Below are positions 1 to 7,120 of a DNA stretch of 14,643 nucleotides, piece after piece. A program made the position numbers and the translations under genes. Under the pieces are notes generated by a model. It did no database searches and had not been told where the DNA came from. It saw only the letters and a program-made list of their open reading frames with translations. Every line of letters begins with the position of its first letter. Position 1 is the stretch's first letter. The stretch is from contig JAYTXR010000039.1 of assembly GCA_043742865.1 (NCBI GenBank), forward strand, positions 1 to 14,643, written 5' to 3'. The DNA comes from PALSA-911 sp043742865 (GTDB taxonomy: Bacteria > Pseudomonadota > Alphaproteobacteria > Acetobacterales > Acetobacteraceae).

Positions 1-498
1 GCGCGGCGGCAATTTGGTCAGCTTCACCGGCCCGGCATGGGAGAGCTGGGACAGCCGCGGGCGGGTGTCGATCTCGGCCTGTGGGATCAGCTTGCGCAGC
101 AGCGGGCGGATCGTCTCCGCCCCCAGGAACATGGTCTCAACCAGGCCACGCGCCGCCAGCAGCCGCTCGGTGAAGACATGACCACGATCGGGGTCGGCGC
201 AGAGCTGGATCTCGTCGACGGCGACAAACTCGGTCTTCCGATCGAGCGGCATGGCCTCGACGGTGCAGGAGAACCAGCGCGCCTCGGGCGGCAGGATCTT
301 TTCCTCCCCGGTGATCAGCGCGACATGGCGCGCCCCCTTGCGCGCCACCATCTTGTCGTAATTCTCCCGCGCCAGCAGGCGCAGCGGGAAGCCGATGATG
401 CCCGAGGAATGCGCCAGCAGCCGTTCCATCGCCAGATGGGTCTTGCCGGTATTCGTCGGACCGAGGACAGCCTTCACGCGCGGCGCGAAATCAGACAT
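1..498 (-). CDS. Suv3-like DEAD/DExH-type RNA helicase, N-terminal part (3' end beyond the window)
   Basis: The first 166 codons of a leftward gene are open from the ATG at 498 to the window edge, so the protein is incomplete here. A Walker A motif GPTNTGKT lies at residues 13-20. The sequence GIIGFPLRLLARENYDK follows at about 33-49, and a Walker B-type DEIQ box lies at 95-98. This pattern is that of the mitochondrial Suv3/alphaproteobacterial ATP-dependent helicase family, which unwinds RNA (or DNA/RNA) using ATP in the cytoplasm and in mitochondria works with RNA degradation enzymes. The helicase C-terminal domain would lie to the left of the window. It is divergent from htpG across 166 bp. 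The family call is confident; the cellular role in this bacterium is inferred. Confidence 0.85.
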   Translation of the reverse strand, partial: MSDFAPRVKAVLGPTNTGKTHLAMERLLAHSSGIIGFPLRLLARENYDKMVARKGARHVALITGEEKILPPEARWFSCTVEAMPLDRKTEFVAVDEIQLCADPDRGHVFTERLLAARGLVETMFLGAETIRPLLRKLIPQAEIDTRPRLSQLSHAGPVKLTKLPPR

Positions 499-590
499 GA
501 ACAGATGGTTGAGGCTGCCGGCGCGGATTGCAAGCCTTCCAATGTGACGGTTGTGGTTTTTGCCCCCGTTCCCGGTTTTTGCCCTAGCGC

Positions 591-620
591 GTTGATATCT
601 GAAGGGTCGGGGCGCATATC
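591..620 (+). promoter_or_regulatory. Candidate heat-shock-like promoter of htpG
   Basis: In the helicase-htpG divergent gap, GTTGAT (591-596) is followed after 18 bp by CATATC (615-620), preceded by CG. This loosely resembles alphaproteobacterial RpoH promoters (TTGAA-type -35, CCCATAT-like -10), which commonly drive htpG. The match is imperfect and no start site is known. An 11-base direct repeat, ggtttttgccc, lies just upstream at 555-565 and 574-584. The call is tentative. Confidence 0.25.
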
Positions 621-664
621 CCGGACGGTTTTTCGGCGTAGATTGAGCGGATGGAGCGAATAAA

Positions 665-2584
665 ATGACTGACGAAGCAGCGACGAGCGATGCAAATGTC
701 GAAAAACACGGATTCGGCGCCGAAGTAGGCCGGCTGCTCGATCTGGTGGTCCACTCGCTGTATTCGGAGCGGGAAATCTTCCTGCGCGAACTGGTGGCGA
801 ACGCCGCCGACGCCACCGATCGCCGCCGCTTCGAGGCGCTGACCGATGCGGCGCTGGCATTGCCGGAGGGCGCCAAAATCCGCCTGGTGCCGGACAAGGC
901 CAGCCGCACGCTCAGCCTGTCCGATGACGGCATCGGCATGACGCGCCAGGAGCTGATCGACAATCTTGGCACCATCGCCCGCTCCGGCACCGCCGCGGCG
1001 TCCCGCGCCCTGGCCGCCGCTTCCCCCGACGAGCGGCCCAGTCTGATCGGCCAGTTCGGCGTCGGCTTCTACTCCGCGTTCATGGTGGCCGACCGGGTGG
1101 AGGTCACCTCGCGCAAGGCGGGCGCCGACCACGCTTTCCTCTGGGCATCCGACGGCCAGGGAGAGTTCACCATCGCCCCTGCCTTACGCGAAAAACCCGG
1201 CACCGAGATCGTGCTGCATATGAAGTCCGATGCCGAGGAATATCTGGAGCCGATTCGGCTGCAGACGATCGTGCGCAAATGGGCCGACCACATCACCCTG
1301 CCGATCACCATCACCGACGGCGGCGAGGAAAAGCCGGCCAACGAGGGCACCGCGCTGTGGCGCAAATCCCGCGCCGAAGTGACCGCCGAGGCGGCCACCG
1401 GCTTCTACCGTCATCTCGGCAACATCTTCGACACGCCCTGGGCCAGCCTGCACTGGAAGGCCGAGGGCACGATCGAGTTTTTTGCGATGTTGTTCATCCC
1501 CGGCATGAAACCGTTCGAGCCGGTCGAGGGCGATCGCGAATCGCCGATCCGGCTGCATGTGAAGCGGATGTTTATCACCAGCCGCGCCGCCCTGCTGCCG
1601 CCCTGGCTGCGCTTCGTGCAGGGCGTGGTGGACACCGAGGACCTGCCGCTGAACGTCTCGCGCGAGATGCTGCAGACCACGCCGGTGCTGGCCCGCATCC
1701 GCCGCGCGGTCACCAACCGCGTGATCACCGAACTGAAGAGCCGCAGCAGGACCGTAGTTGCTGCCGGGCCCGAGGATGCGCCAGAGGGTAAAGAAACCGA
1801 ATCGTATGAGAAGTTCTGGGAGAATTTCGGCTCGGTGCTGAAGGAAGGGGTCTGGGACGACGCCGAACACCGCGACGAGATCACGCCATTGCTGCGCTTT
1901 CGTTCCTCCACCCAGCCGGGCTGGACCAGCTTCGAGGCCTATGTCGGACGGATGCAGCCGGACCAGGAAAAGATCTATTACCTGACCGGGGAGAACGAGG
2001 CGGCGTTGCGCGGCTCTCCGCAGATCGAGGGCTTTGCCGCCAGCGGGATCGAGGTGCTGCTGCTGGACGATCCGATCGATGCGTTCTGGCCGGACCGCCT
2101 CGATGGTTTCGCTGGCAAGAAACTCGCGAGCGTTACCCAGTCGGGCGACGATCTGAAACCGGACGGCGAGCAAGGCGATTTTTCCGCACTCTGCGCCGCG
2201 CTGAAGACCGCCCTTGGCGAGGCGGTGCGGGAAGTCCGCGCCAGCACCCGTTTGGTGAATAGCGCGGTCCTGCTGGCCGCCGGCGTGGGGCCGGATTTGC
2301 AGATGCAGCGGCTGCTGCGCCGGGCCGGACGGCCCGGCTGGCAGCCGCCGGCGGATTTGGAGATCAATCCGAAACACCCCCTGATCCTGGCGCTGGCCGC
2401 CGGGTTGGCTCGGACCGGAGACGGGGATGCGAACGGGGATGCGGTCGATATCGGCGGGATCGCCGGCGTTTTGCTCGATCTGGCGCGGGTGCAGGAGGGC
2501 GAATTCCCGCGCGATCCCGGCGATTTCGTCCGTCGGATAACCGCCTTGCTGGCTGGAAACGTGACGCGCACTGCAACGGATTAA
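665..2584 (+). CDS. htpG: Molecular chaperone HtpG (bacterial Hsp90)
   Basis: This is a 639-residue protein, close to the 624 residues of E. coli HtpG. Hsp90 is an ATP-dependent homodimeric cytosolic chaperone that remodels client proteins with DnaK. The N-terminal GHKL ATPase is intact: the ERELVANAADA-type box has E42, N46 and D49, DDGIGM lies at 87-92, and IGQFGVGFYSAF is at about 128-139. The middle domain contains the LPLNVSREMLQ segment, which holds the conserved ATP-contacting Arg. The C-terminal dimerisation domain is present to the end. GGAG at 653-656, 8 bases before the ATG, supports this start. The gene stands alone on its strand, divergent from the helicase, with the aminopeptidase 95 bp downstream. 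Nothing is missing or disrupted. No clear intrinsic terminator follows it. Confidence 0.97.
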   Translation: MTDEAATSDANVEKHGFGAEVGRLLDLVVHSLYSEREIFLRELVANAADATDRRRFEALTDAALALPEGAKIRLVPDKASRTLSLSDDGIGMTRQELIDNLGTIARSGTAAASRALAAASPDERPSLIGQFGVGFYSAFMVADRVEVTSRKAGADHAFLWASDGQGEFTIAPALREKPGTEIVLHMKSDAEEYLEPIRLQTIVRKWADHITLPITITDGGEEKPANEGTALWRKSRAEVTAEAATGFYRHLGNIFDTPWASLHWKAEGTIEFFAMLFIPGMKPFEPVEGDRESPIRLHVKRMFITSRAALLPPWLRFVQGVVDTEDLPLNVSREMLQTTPVLARIRRAVTNRVITELKSRSRTVVAAGPEDAPEGKETESYEKFWENFGSVLKEGVWDDAEHRDEITPLLRFRSSTQPGWTSFEAYVGRMQPDQEKIYYLTGENEAALRGSPQIEGFAASGIEVLLLDDPIDAFWPDRLDGFAGKKLASVTQSGDDLKPDGEQGDFSALCAALKTALGEAVREVRASTRLVNSAVLLAAGVGPDLQMQRLLRRAGRPGWQPPADLEINPKHPLILALAAGLARTGDGDANGDAVDIGGIAGVLLDLARVQEGEFPRDPGDFVRRITALLAGNVTRTATD

Positions 2585-2640
2585 GAATCGTCCAGATGGA
2601 TCGAACATAAAGAAATATTATTTTTAACGAATATTGATAA

Positions 2641-2656
2641 CCTCGGTTCAGCGAGG
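2641..2656 (+). promoter_or_regulatory. Small hairpin in the AT-rich leader before the aminopeptidase
   Basis: The gap after htpG contains an unusually AT-rich tract (about 2603-2640, including TATTAT at 2616-2621) in an otherwise GC-rich window. A 5-bp hairpin follows: cctcg (2641-2645) and cgagg (2652-2656) around a 6-base loop. There is no following T-run, so it is not an intrinsic terminator. The AT-rich tract is a plausible promoter area for the aminopeptidase. The hairpin lies 11 bases before that gene's AGGA and might affect translation. Both roles are inference. Confidence 0.25.
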
Positions 2657-2679
2657 GAATGAACGACAGGAAACGCTCC

Positions 2680-4113
2680 ATGGTCGATCAGCCGATCCAT
2701 TGCATTGTTCCGCCTTCGCCCGGATCGCGGCCCATTCACGCCGTGCGCCCCGACGGCTTGGCCGCAAAGCTGGACAATGTGCCGCCCGCGCAGGCCAGGT
2801 ATCTGCGCGATCTCGGATTTACCGGCGGCGCCGGGGAATTGGCGTTCCTGCAGGACGATGCGGGGTTGGCCGGCGCCTGGTTTGGTCTGGGCACCGACCG
2901 TTCGCCGTTCGTCTTCGGCGATCTGCCGTATCGTTTGCCCGCCGGGGATGCCGCTTCATGGCACCTGGTTGCCGGCGATTACGACCCCGCCGAGGCTGTT
3001 TTGGGCTATGCCTTGGGGGCGTATCGCTACACCGCATCGAAATCGGCCCAATCGACGGACGCCCCATCGAAGCAAACCGGGCGCGCGCCGGCCAGGCTGA
3101 CACAACCCGAGGACACTGGCTGGAGCCTGCACGAGGCCGCCAGCGCCTGGATGGTGCGCGACCTCATCAACACGCCCGCCAACCAGCTCGGCCCGAAGGA
3201 ACTCGCCGATGTCGTCGCCTCGCTCGCCCGGCGCCATGGCGCGCAGCCGCGGATCGTTCTCGGCGCCGAACTGGCTCTGTCCTACCCGACCGTCGCGATG
3301 GTCGGGGGAGGATCGGCGCGCGAACCGATGGTGGTGAGCTTCACCTGGTCCGGCAGCCAGGCACATGCCGGCGCACCGCTGATCTCGCTTTGCGGCAAGG
3401 GCGTTTGTTTCGACACAGGTGGGTACGATTTAAAACCATCCGCGGGCATGCTGCGGATGAAGAAGGACATGGGCGGGGCGGCGATCGTGCTGGGTATCGC
3501 GCGGCTGATCATGCAGTCGGATCTGCCGGTACGGCTGGCGGTTCGCATCGGCTGTGTGGAGAACTCGGTCTCCGGCACCGCGATGCGTCCGCTGGACGTG
3601 GTACGAACCCGCCGCGGCCTGACCGTGGAGATCGGCAACACCGATGCCGAAGGCCGGCTGGTGCTATGCGACCTGCTGGCGGAAGCCTCCGACGAGGGCC
3701 CCGATCTGCTGTTGGACGCGGCAACCCTGACCGGGGCCGCCAGAGTGGCGCTGGGTCCGGACATGCCAGCTTTGTTCTGCAACGATGATGCCTGGGCCGG
3801 CGCGCTGCTGGCGGCGGGCACCGAACGGCATGATCCGCTGTGGCGGTTGCCGCTGTGGCAGGGCTATGATGCCTGGCTGGAGTCGCCGGTTGCCGATCTT
3901 AACAATGTCGCCAGCAAACCGATGGCCGGGGCGATCGTGGCGGCATTGTTCATGCAGCGATTTGTCGCGCCGAACGTTCCTTGGGTTCATCTCGATACTT
4001 ATGCCTGGAACGATCAGACCCGCCCCGGACGCCCGGAGGGCGGCGAGGCGCAAGCCATGCGGGCGGTGTTCTCGGCGCTGCGCACCCGGTTTGCCGCTGC
4101 CGGGATCGGGTAA
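2680..4113 (+). CDS. M17 leucyl aminopeptidase family protein (PepA-like)
   Basis: A 477-residue metallo-exopeptidase of the cytosol aminopeptidase family, which removes N-terminal residues such as Leu from peptides and forms hexamers. All catalytic positions are present, and each sits exactly 30 residues before its E. coli PepA equivalent: metal ligands K240, D245, D263, D322 and E324, with catalytic K252 and R326. The family signature NTDAEGRL is at 320-327. E. coli PepA has 503 residues, so the N-terminal domain is slightly shorter here. The start at 2680 is chosen because AGGA (2668-2671) lies 8 bases upstream. The in-frame ATG at 2659 would add seven residues, but its GAGG is only 2 bases away. 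No PepA-like DNA-binding role can be inferred. The MarR-type gene follows after 234 bp. Confidence 0.93.
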   Translation: MVDQPIHCIVPPSPGSRPIHAVRPDGLAAKLDNVPPAQARYLRDLGFTGGAGELAFLQDDAGLAGAWFGLGTDRSPFVFGDLPYRLPAGDAASWHLVAGDYDPAEAVLGYALGAYRYTASKSAQSTDAPSKQTGRAPARLTQPEDTGWSLHEAASAWMVRDLINTPANQLGPKELADVVASLARRHGAQPRIVLGAELALSYPTVAMVGGGSAREPMVVSFTWSGSQAHAGAPLISLCGKGVCFDTGGYDLKPSAGMLRMKKDMGGAAIVLGIARLIMQSDLPVRLAVRIGCVENSVSGTAMRPLDVVRTRRGLTVEIGNTDAEGRLVLCDLLAEASDEGPDLLLDAATLTGAARVALGPDMPALFCNDDAWAGALLAAGTERHDPLWRLPLWQGYDAWLESPVADLNNVASKPMAGAIVAALFMQRFVAPNVPWVHLDTYAWNDQTRPGRPEGGEAQAMRAVFSALRTRFAAAGIG

Positions 4114-4347
4114 ATCGCGTCATTTGAAATTTCCGGACTTTTTACCGACTCGAACTAGTTGCAAAACTTGGACGGGCCGCTCATATCCTTGACATGGAAC
4201 TGCAGGGAATCGTCGCGGTCCCGCTTTTCTGGCTGGCTAACGAAAAGTCGGCACGTGGATTTTCACCATGGACGTGAACGATTTTTCAATAAAATTCGCG
4301 AAAACACAGACGAGATCACATCGTCATCCTCATCGAAAGGGTTGAAA
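4114..4347 (+). other. Intergenic region between the aminopeptidase and MarR genes
   Basis: These 234 bases are less GC-rich than the flanking genes and hold no convincing gene. The frame of the MarR gene stays open upstream to 4159, but that stretch looks non-coding. Visible elements are an 8-bp perfect palindrome AACTAGTT (4153-4160), a weak promoter-like pair TTGCAA (4159-4164) and CATATC (4182-4187) with a 17-bp spacer, and a TTGACA (4189-4194) with no matching -10. MarR proteins often bind palindromes in their own promoter, so the AACTAGTT area is a reasonable but unproven operator candidate. No terminator for the aminopeptidase is evident. Confidence 0.3.
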
Positions 4348-4749
4348 ATGGCTGCGAACGCCTCAACCGACCAGTTGGTCGGAATTCTTCGGGATACCAT
4401 CGTTGCCCTGGTACGACGCGATGGTCCGGATCTTTCCGCGCGTCAGCTCGGCGTGTTCCTAACCTGCTACCTGCACGACGGCCCGCACACCGTGCGCGGT
4501 CTCGCCGCCGATCTGAACGTTTCCAAACCGGCGATCACCCGCGCGCTCGATCGCCTCGGCGAGCTGGATCTGGCCCGCCGCAAGGTCGACCCGCTGGATC
4601 GCCGCAGCGTGCTGGTGCAGCGGACCATGAAGGGGGCGGCTTTCCTGCGCGATCTGCGCTCGATCCTGTCGGAAGCCTCCTCGACCGCGGCCAAGGCGAA
4701 ACCGGCATCCGAACCGGCCACTCGCGGACGCGCCTCGGCCCACGCCTGA
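4348..4749 (+). CDS. MarR-type winged-helix transcriptional regulator
   Basis: A 133-residue DNA-binding protein. A winged helix-turn-helix spans about residues 32-96: LSARQLGVFLTC starts the domain, VRGLAADLNVSKPAITRALD (49-68) gives the helix-turn-helix, and DPLDRRSVLVQ (81-91) is the wing carrying the D-x-R-S signature of the MarR family. The tail (about 110-133) is Ala/Ser/Lys-rich and probably disordered. The dimerisation helices flanking the domain are short compared with typical 140-160 residue MarR proteins. The start at 4348 is supported by AAAGGG (4336-4341) 6 bases upstream; the longer in-frame opening at 4159 lacks this. The ligand and target genes are unknown. It is followed directly by a strong terminator, so it is the last gene of its unit. 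Confidence 0.85.
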   Translation: MAANASTDQLVGILRDTIVALVRRDGPDLSARQLGVFLTCYLHDGPHTVRGLAADLNVSKPAITRALDRLGELDLARRKVDPLDRRSVLVQRTMKGAAFLRDLRSILSEASSTAAKAKPASEPATRGRASAHA

Positions 4750-4763
4750 AGAATACGACACGC

Positions 4764-4801
4764 ATAACGGGGCGCGATGTTGGGTCGCGCCTCGTTATTT
4801 T
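4764..4801 (+). terminator. Rho-independent terminator after the MarR gene
   Basis: A 14-bp stem (4764-4777 with 4785-4798, one G-U pair, otherwise perfect) encloses a 7-base loop and runs into TTTT at 4798-4801. It begins 15 bases after the MarR stop codon. On the opposite strand no T-run follows the stem, so it would act mainly on rightward transcription. Confidence 0.85.
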
Positions 4802-4810
4802 GCCGTCGCC

Positions 4811-4853
4811 CAGGCTTTTTTGTCCCTCAGGCGTTTTTTGCAACTCAGGCGTT
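4811..4853. repeat. Short tandem repeat at the 3' end of the LLM oxidoreductase gene
   Basis: Three imperfect units start at 4811 (caggcttttttgtccct, 17 nt), 4828 (caggcgttttttgcaact, 18 nt) and 4846 (caggcgtt, partial). On the minus strand each carries GCCTG preceded by an A-run or AAC, so the real end of the gene, AAC-GCC-TGA, is echoed about 18 and 35 bases further downstream. This looks like duplication of the gene's 3' tip. Confidence 0.6.
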
Positions 4854-5699
4854 CACCTGCCGGATGATCTCTGCCCAACGATCGAGGATCGGCAGGGTCG
4901 TCTCGGCAGGCTCGGACGCAAGGCTGACCACGACGCGGGAAATGTCGGAACCGGCATAGCGTTTCATCGTTTCGACCTCCTCCGGCACCGCGAACATCGA
5001 CAGCGGCACCGTGTCCAGGTCGCGCCCGGCCTCCGACGCCATCTGCCGGAAGCGCGGCAGGATCTCGGCGATGTCGTCATAGGCGGCGCGTCCCGATAAC
5101 GGGATCCAGCCGTCGCCATAGCGCAGCGCTCGGCGCGCGCCCTGCGGAAAGGCACCGCCGACGATGATTGGCGGATAGGGTTTCTGCACCGGCTTGGGCC
5201 AGGCCATCATCGGATCGAAATTTACGAACTCGCCGTGATATTCCGCGCGAGGCTGGGTCCAGATCGCCTTCATGGCCTCGATCTTCTCGCGCGCCAGCTT
5301 GGCGCGGCTCTCGAACACCACTCCGTGGTTCTCCATCTCGTCTTGGTTCCAGCCGATCCCGATCCCAAACAGGAAACGTCCGCGGGAAATCTGGTCGATG
5401 GAGGCAACCAGCTTGGCGGTCTGGATCGGGTCGCGCTGCTGCACCAGACAGACCCCGGTGCCAAGCTTCAAATGCGTCGTCGCCATCGCCGCGGCGGTCA
5501 GGGTCACGAATGGGTCCATCACGTCGTAATATTGCTTCGGCAACTCCCCGCCCCCGCCCCAGGGCGATTTGCGGCTCAGCGGGATGTGGGAATGCTCCGG
5601 CGCCCAGATGGACTCGAACCCCCGCGCCTCCAACGCGCCCGCCAGAGCGGCCGGAGCCATCGAATAATCAGTGAAAAACATGCTCGCGCCGAATTGCAT
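4845..5699 (-). CDS. LLM-class (luciferase-like) flavin/F420-dependent oxidoreductase
   Basis: A 284-residue TIM-barrel oxidoreductase of the bacterial luciferase-like superfamily, cytosolic, using F420 or FMN. Features seen are the N-terminal MQFGASMFFTDYS strand, GFESIWAPEHSHIP (27-40), LKLGTGVCLVQQRDP (77-91), SRGRFLFGIGIGW (105-117) and the PPIIVGGA segment near residue 180, all in the order typical of this family. The overall look is of the F420-type subgroup, but the cofactor cannot be fixed from sequence alone and the substrate is unknown. The ATG at 5699 is chosen because the barrel starts there and a GAGGACGGA ribosome-binding stretch precedes it. An upstream in-frame ATG at 5735 would reach almost to the edge of the adjacent palindromic element. 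No operon partner is evident: the element separates it from the aminotransferase upstream. Confidence 0.88.
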   Translation of the reverse strand: MQFGASMFFTDYSMAPAALAGALEARGFESIWAPEHSHIPLSRKSPWGGGGELPKQYYDVMDPFVTLTAAAMATTHLKLGTGVCLVQQRDPIQTAKLVASIDQISRGRFLFGIGIGWNQDEMENHGVVFESRAKLAREKIEAMKAIWTQPRAEYHGEFVNFDPMMAWPKPVQKPYPPIIVGGAFPQGARRALRYGDGWIPLSGRAAYDDIAEILPRFRQMASEAGRDLDTVPLSMFAVPEEVETMKRYAGSDISRVVVSLASEPAETTLPILDRWAEIIRQVNA

Positions 5700-5738
5700 C
5701 GTTCCGTCCTCGGTCAGGTGGGGGAAGCTTAGCAAAGT

Positions 5739-5817
5739 TGGGGCTTTGCCCCAAACCCCAGCAGGGCTCTGCCCTGTACCCGGAAGGGGACAGTCGTCCC
5801 CTTCACCCCTCCTCCGA
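5739..5817 (+). repeat. Left copy of G/C-rich interspersed repeat module (inverted relative to 5894-5968)
   Basis: This segment begins with tggggctttgcccc and contains three small hairpins (ggggctttgcccc; gggctctgccc; aaggggac-agtc-gtcccctt). Its first 22 bases match the reverse complement of 5947-5968 at 21 positions, and the rest aligns with the other copy with small gaps. It is non-coding and lies between the LLM gene start and the aminotransferase stop. Similar modules are, from memory, common in intergenic regions of Rhodospirillales genomes. Confidence 0.75.
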
Positions 5818-5818
5818 C

Positions 5819-5893
5819 TGGTTTGTTGGGAATAGGGCCGGAACCGACGCAGCCGTTGATCGGCTACGTCACGGCCCTATTCCCAACAAACCA
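5819..5893. repeat. Central long palindrome with 22-bp perfect arms
   Basis: Arms at 5819-5840 and 5872-5893 are perfect reverse complements (22 bp). The 31 bases between them contain a second hairpin: gacg-c-agccg (5846-5855) pairs with cggct-a-cgtc (5861-5870), with one mismatch, around the loop ttgat. On either strand the RNA could form one long nested hairpin. No T-run follows either side, so a classical intrinsic terminator is not indicated. Confidence 0.9.
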
Positions 5894-5968
5894 AACGGGG
5901 TCAAGGGACGACGGTCCCTTGCGGGGTGGAGGGGCGGAGCCCCCCCTGGGGTCTGGGGCAAAGCCCCA
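5894..5968 (-). repeat. Right copy of the G/C-rich repeat module
   Basis: This is the reverse-orientation counterpart of 5739-5817, with the same three-hairpin layout (caagggac-gacg-gtcccttg, ggggcggagcccc, ggggcaaagcccc). It ends seven bases before the aminotransferase stop codon (5975-5977). The two copies differ enough to show they are not a recent perfect duplication. Confidence 0.75.
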
Positions 5969-5974
5969 GCCTGG

Positions 5975-7108
5975 CTACGCCACCGCCGCCAGGACGGAAT
6001 CACAAATATGTGCCACCGCTTCGTCAGTCAGGTCGGGATGGATCGGCAGCGCCAGGATACGCGCGGCGAGGTCTTCGGACACTGGCAGCCTGGTGCCGTC
6101 ATGGCTGTCGCGGTAGGCCGGCTGCAGATGCAGCGGCCTTGGGTAGTAGATCGCCGTCGGCACGCCGGCCGCCTTCAGCGATGCCTGCACCTCGTCGCGT
6201 TTGGTGCCATCCGCCAGCAGGATGGCGTAGATCGCCCAGGCGCTGGTGCTGTCGGGCACACGCACGGGAATTGCGACCGCGTTGCCGAGACGGCGATCAT
6301 AGATCCGCGCGATCCGCTCGCGGATCGCCAGCTCGTCGGCGAACACCGTCAGCTTGGCCAGCAGCACCGCCGCCTGGAGGCTGTCCAGCCGTCCGTTCAT
6401 GCCGGTGCGCAGGACCTCGTAGCGGGTGGTGCCCTCGCCATGGGTGCGCAGGCTGCGGTACAGCGCCGCCCGGTCGGCACTTTCGGTGAACAGCGCGCCG
6501 CCATCGCCGTAGGCTCCGAGCGGTTTGGAGGGGAAGAAGCTCACCGCCGTCGCATCGGCCGCGGTACCGAGCTGGGCGCCGTTCAGCGTTGCGCCAAAGC
6601 TCTGGGCGCAGTCATCGAGGGTGAAAATCCCCTCGCGGGCCGCGATCGCGCTCAGCGCCGGCCAGTCGGCGGGCTGGCCGAACAGATCGACGCCGATCAG
6701 CGCGCGGGGTTTCAGCTTGCCTGCCTTGCGCACCGCGGTGATCCGCTGTTGCAGATGCGCCGGATCGATCTGGAACGTCCGGGGATCGACATCGCAGAAC
6801 ACCGGGCTTGCCCCCAGCACCAACGGCACCTCGGCCGTGGCGGTGTAGGTGAAGGCCGGCAGGAACACCGCGTCGCCGCGGCCGATCCCCTCGGCCATCA
6901 GGGCGATCTGCAGCGCATCGGTGCCCGAGGAGACCGAGACGCAATGCGCCGCACCGCAATAGGCCGCCAGGGCGGTTTCCAGTTCGGCCACTTCCGGCCC
7001 CAGCACGAATTGGCAATGCGCCAGCACCCCCTCCAGCCGGCGGCGCAGTTCAACCTGGATGCGGGCCTGCTGGGCCTTGAGGTCGAGAAACGGGATCGCG
7101 ATCGTCAT
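5975..7108 (-). CDS. DegT/DnrJ/EryC1/StrS-family PLP-dependent sugar aminotransferase
   Basis: A 377-residue cytosolic aminotransferase that would transfer an amino group, usually from Glu, to a nucleotide-linked keto sugar. Conserved elements are FLDLKAQ (7-13), the phosphate-binding SSGTDAL (60-66), PAFTYTATAE (84-93), LDDCAQSFGA (164-173) with the PLP-pyridine Asp, and SFFPSKPLGAYGDGG (190-204), whose K195 is the expected Schiff-base lysine. Length and motifs match WbpE/PglE-like enzymes. AAGGAA lies about 6 bases before the ATG. The dehydratase gene ends 12 bases upstream on the same strand, so the two are almost certainly cotranscribed, which supports a UDP-4-keto-6-deoxy-HexNAc substrate, although a 3-keto sugar cannot be excluded. 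The gene is intact. Confidence 0.92.
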   Translation of the reverse strand: MTIAIPFLDLKAQQARIQVELRRRLEGVLAHCQFVLGPEVAELETALAAYCGAAHCVSVSSGTDALQIALMAEGIGRGDAVFLPAFTYTATAEVPLVLGASPVFCDVDPRTFQIDPAHLQQRITAVRKAGKLKPRALIGVDLFGQPADWPALSAIAAREGIFTLDDCAQSFGATLNGAQLGTAADATAVSFFPSKPLGAYGDGGALFTESADRAALYRSLRTHGEGTTRYEVLRTGMNGRLDSLQAAVLLAKLTVFADELAIRERIARIYDRRLGNAVAIPVRVPDSTSAWAIYAILLADGTKRDEVQASLKAAGVPTAIYYPRPLHLQPAYRDSHDGTRLPVSEDLAARILALPIHPDLTDEAVAHICDSVLAAVA

Positions 7109-7120
7109 GGGTTTCCTTGG

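Noticed and set aside
1184..2608. Long open frame of about 474 codons antisense to htpG
   Set aside because: It lies opposite an unambiguous htpG, is rich in Arg/Gly/Ala/Gln with no recognisable domain, and is the expected by-product of GC-rich codon use.
4159..4347. N-terminal extension of the MarR protein
   Set aside because: The extension is not family-like, lacks a ribosome-binding site and has a different composition; AAAGGG before 4348 supports the shorter protein.
4114..4347. NlpC/P60 peptidase gene expected after the aminopeptidase in many alphaproteobacteria
   Set aside because: The gap is only 234 bp and contains no such coding sequence.
5819..5893. Possible intrinsic terminator for the dehydratase-aminotransferase operon
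   Set aside because: The hairpin is strong but no T-run follows on the minus strand; kept as a repeat with possible, unproven effect on the mRNA.
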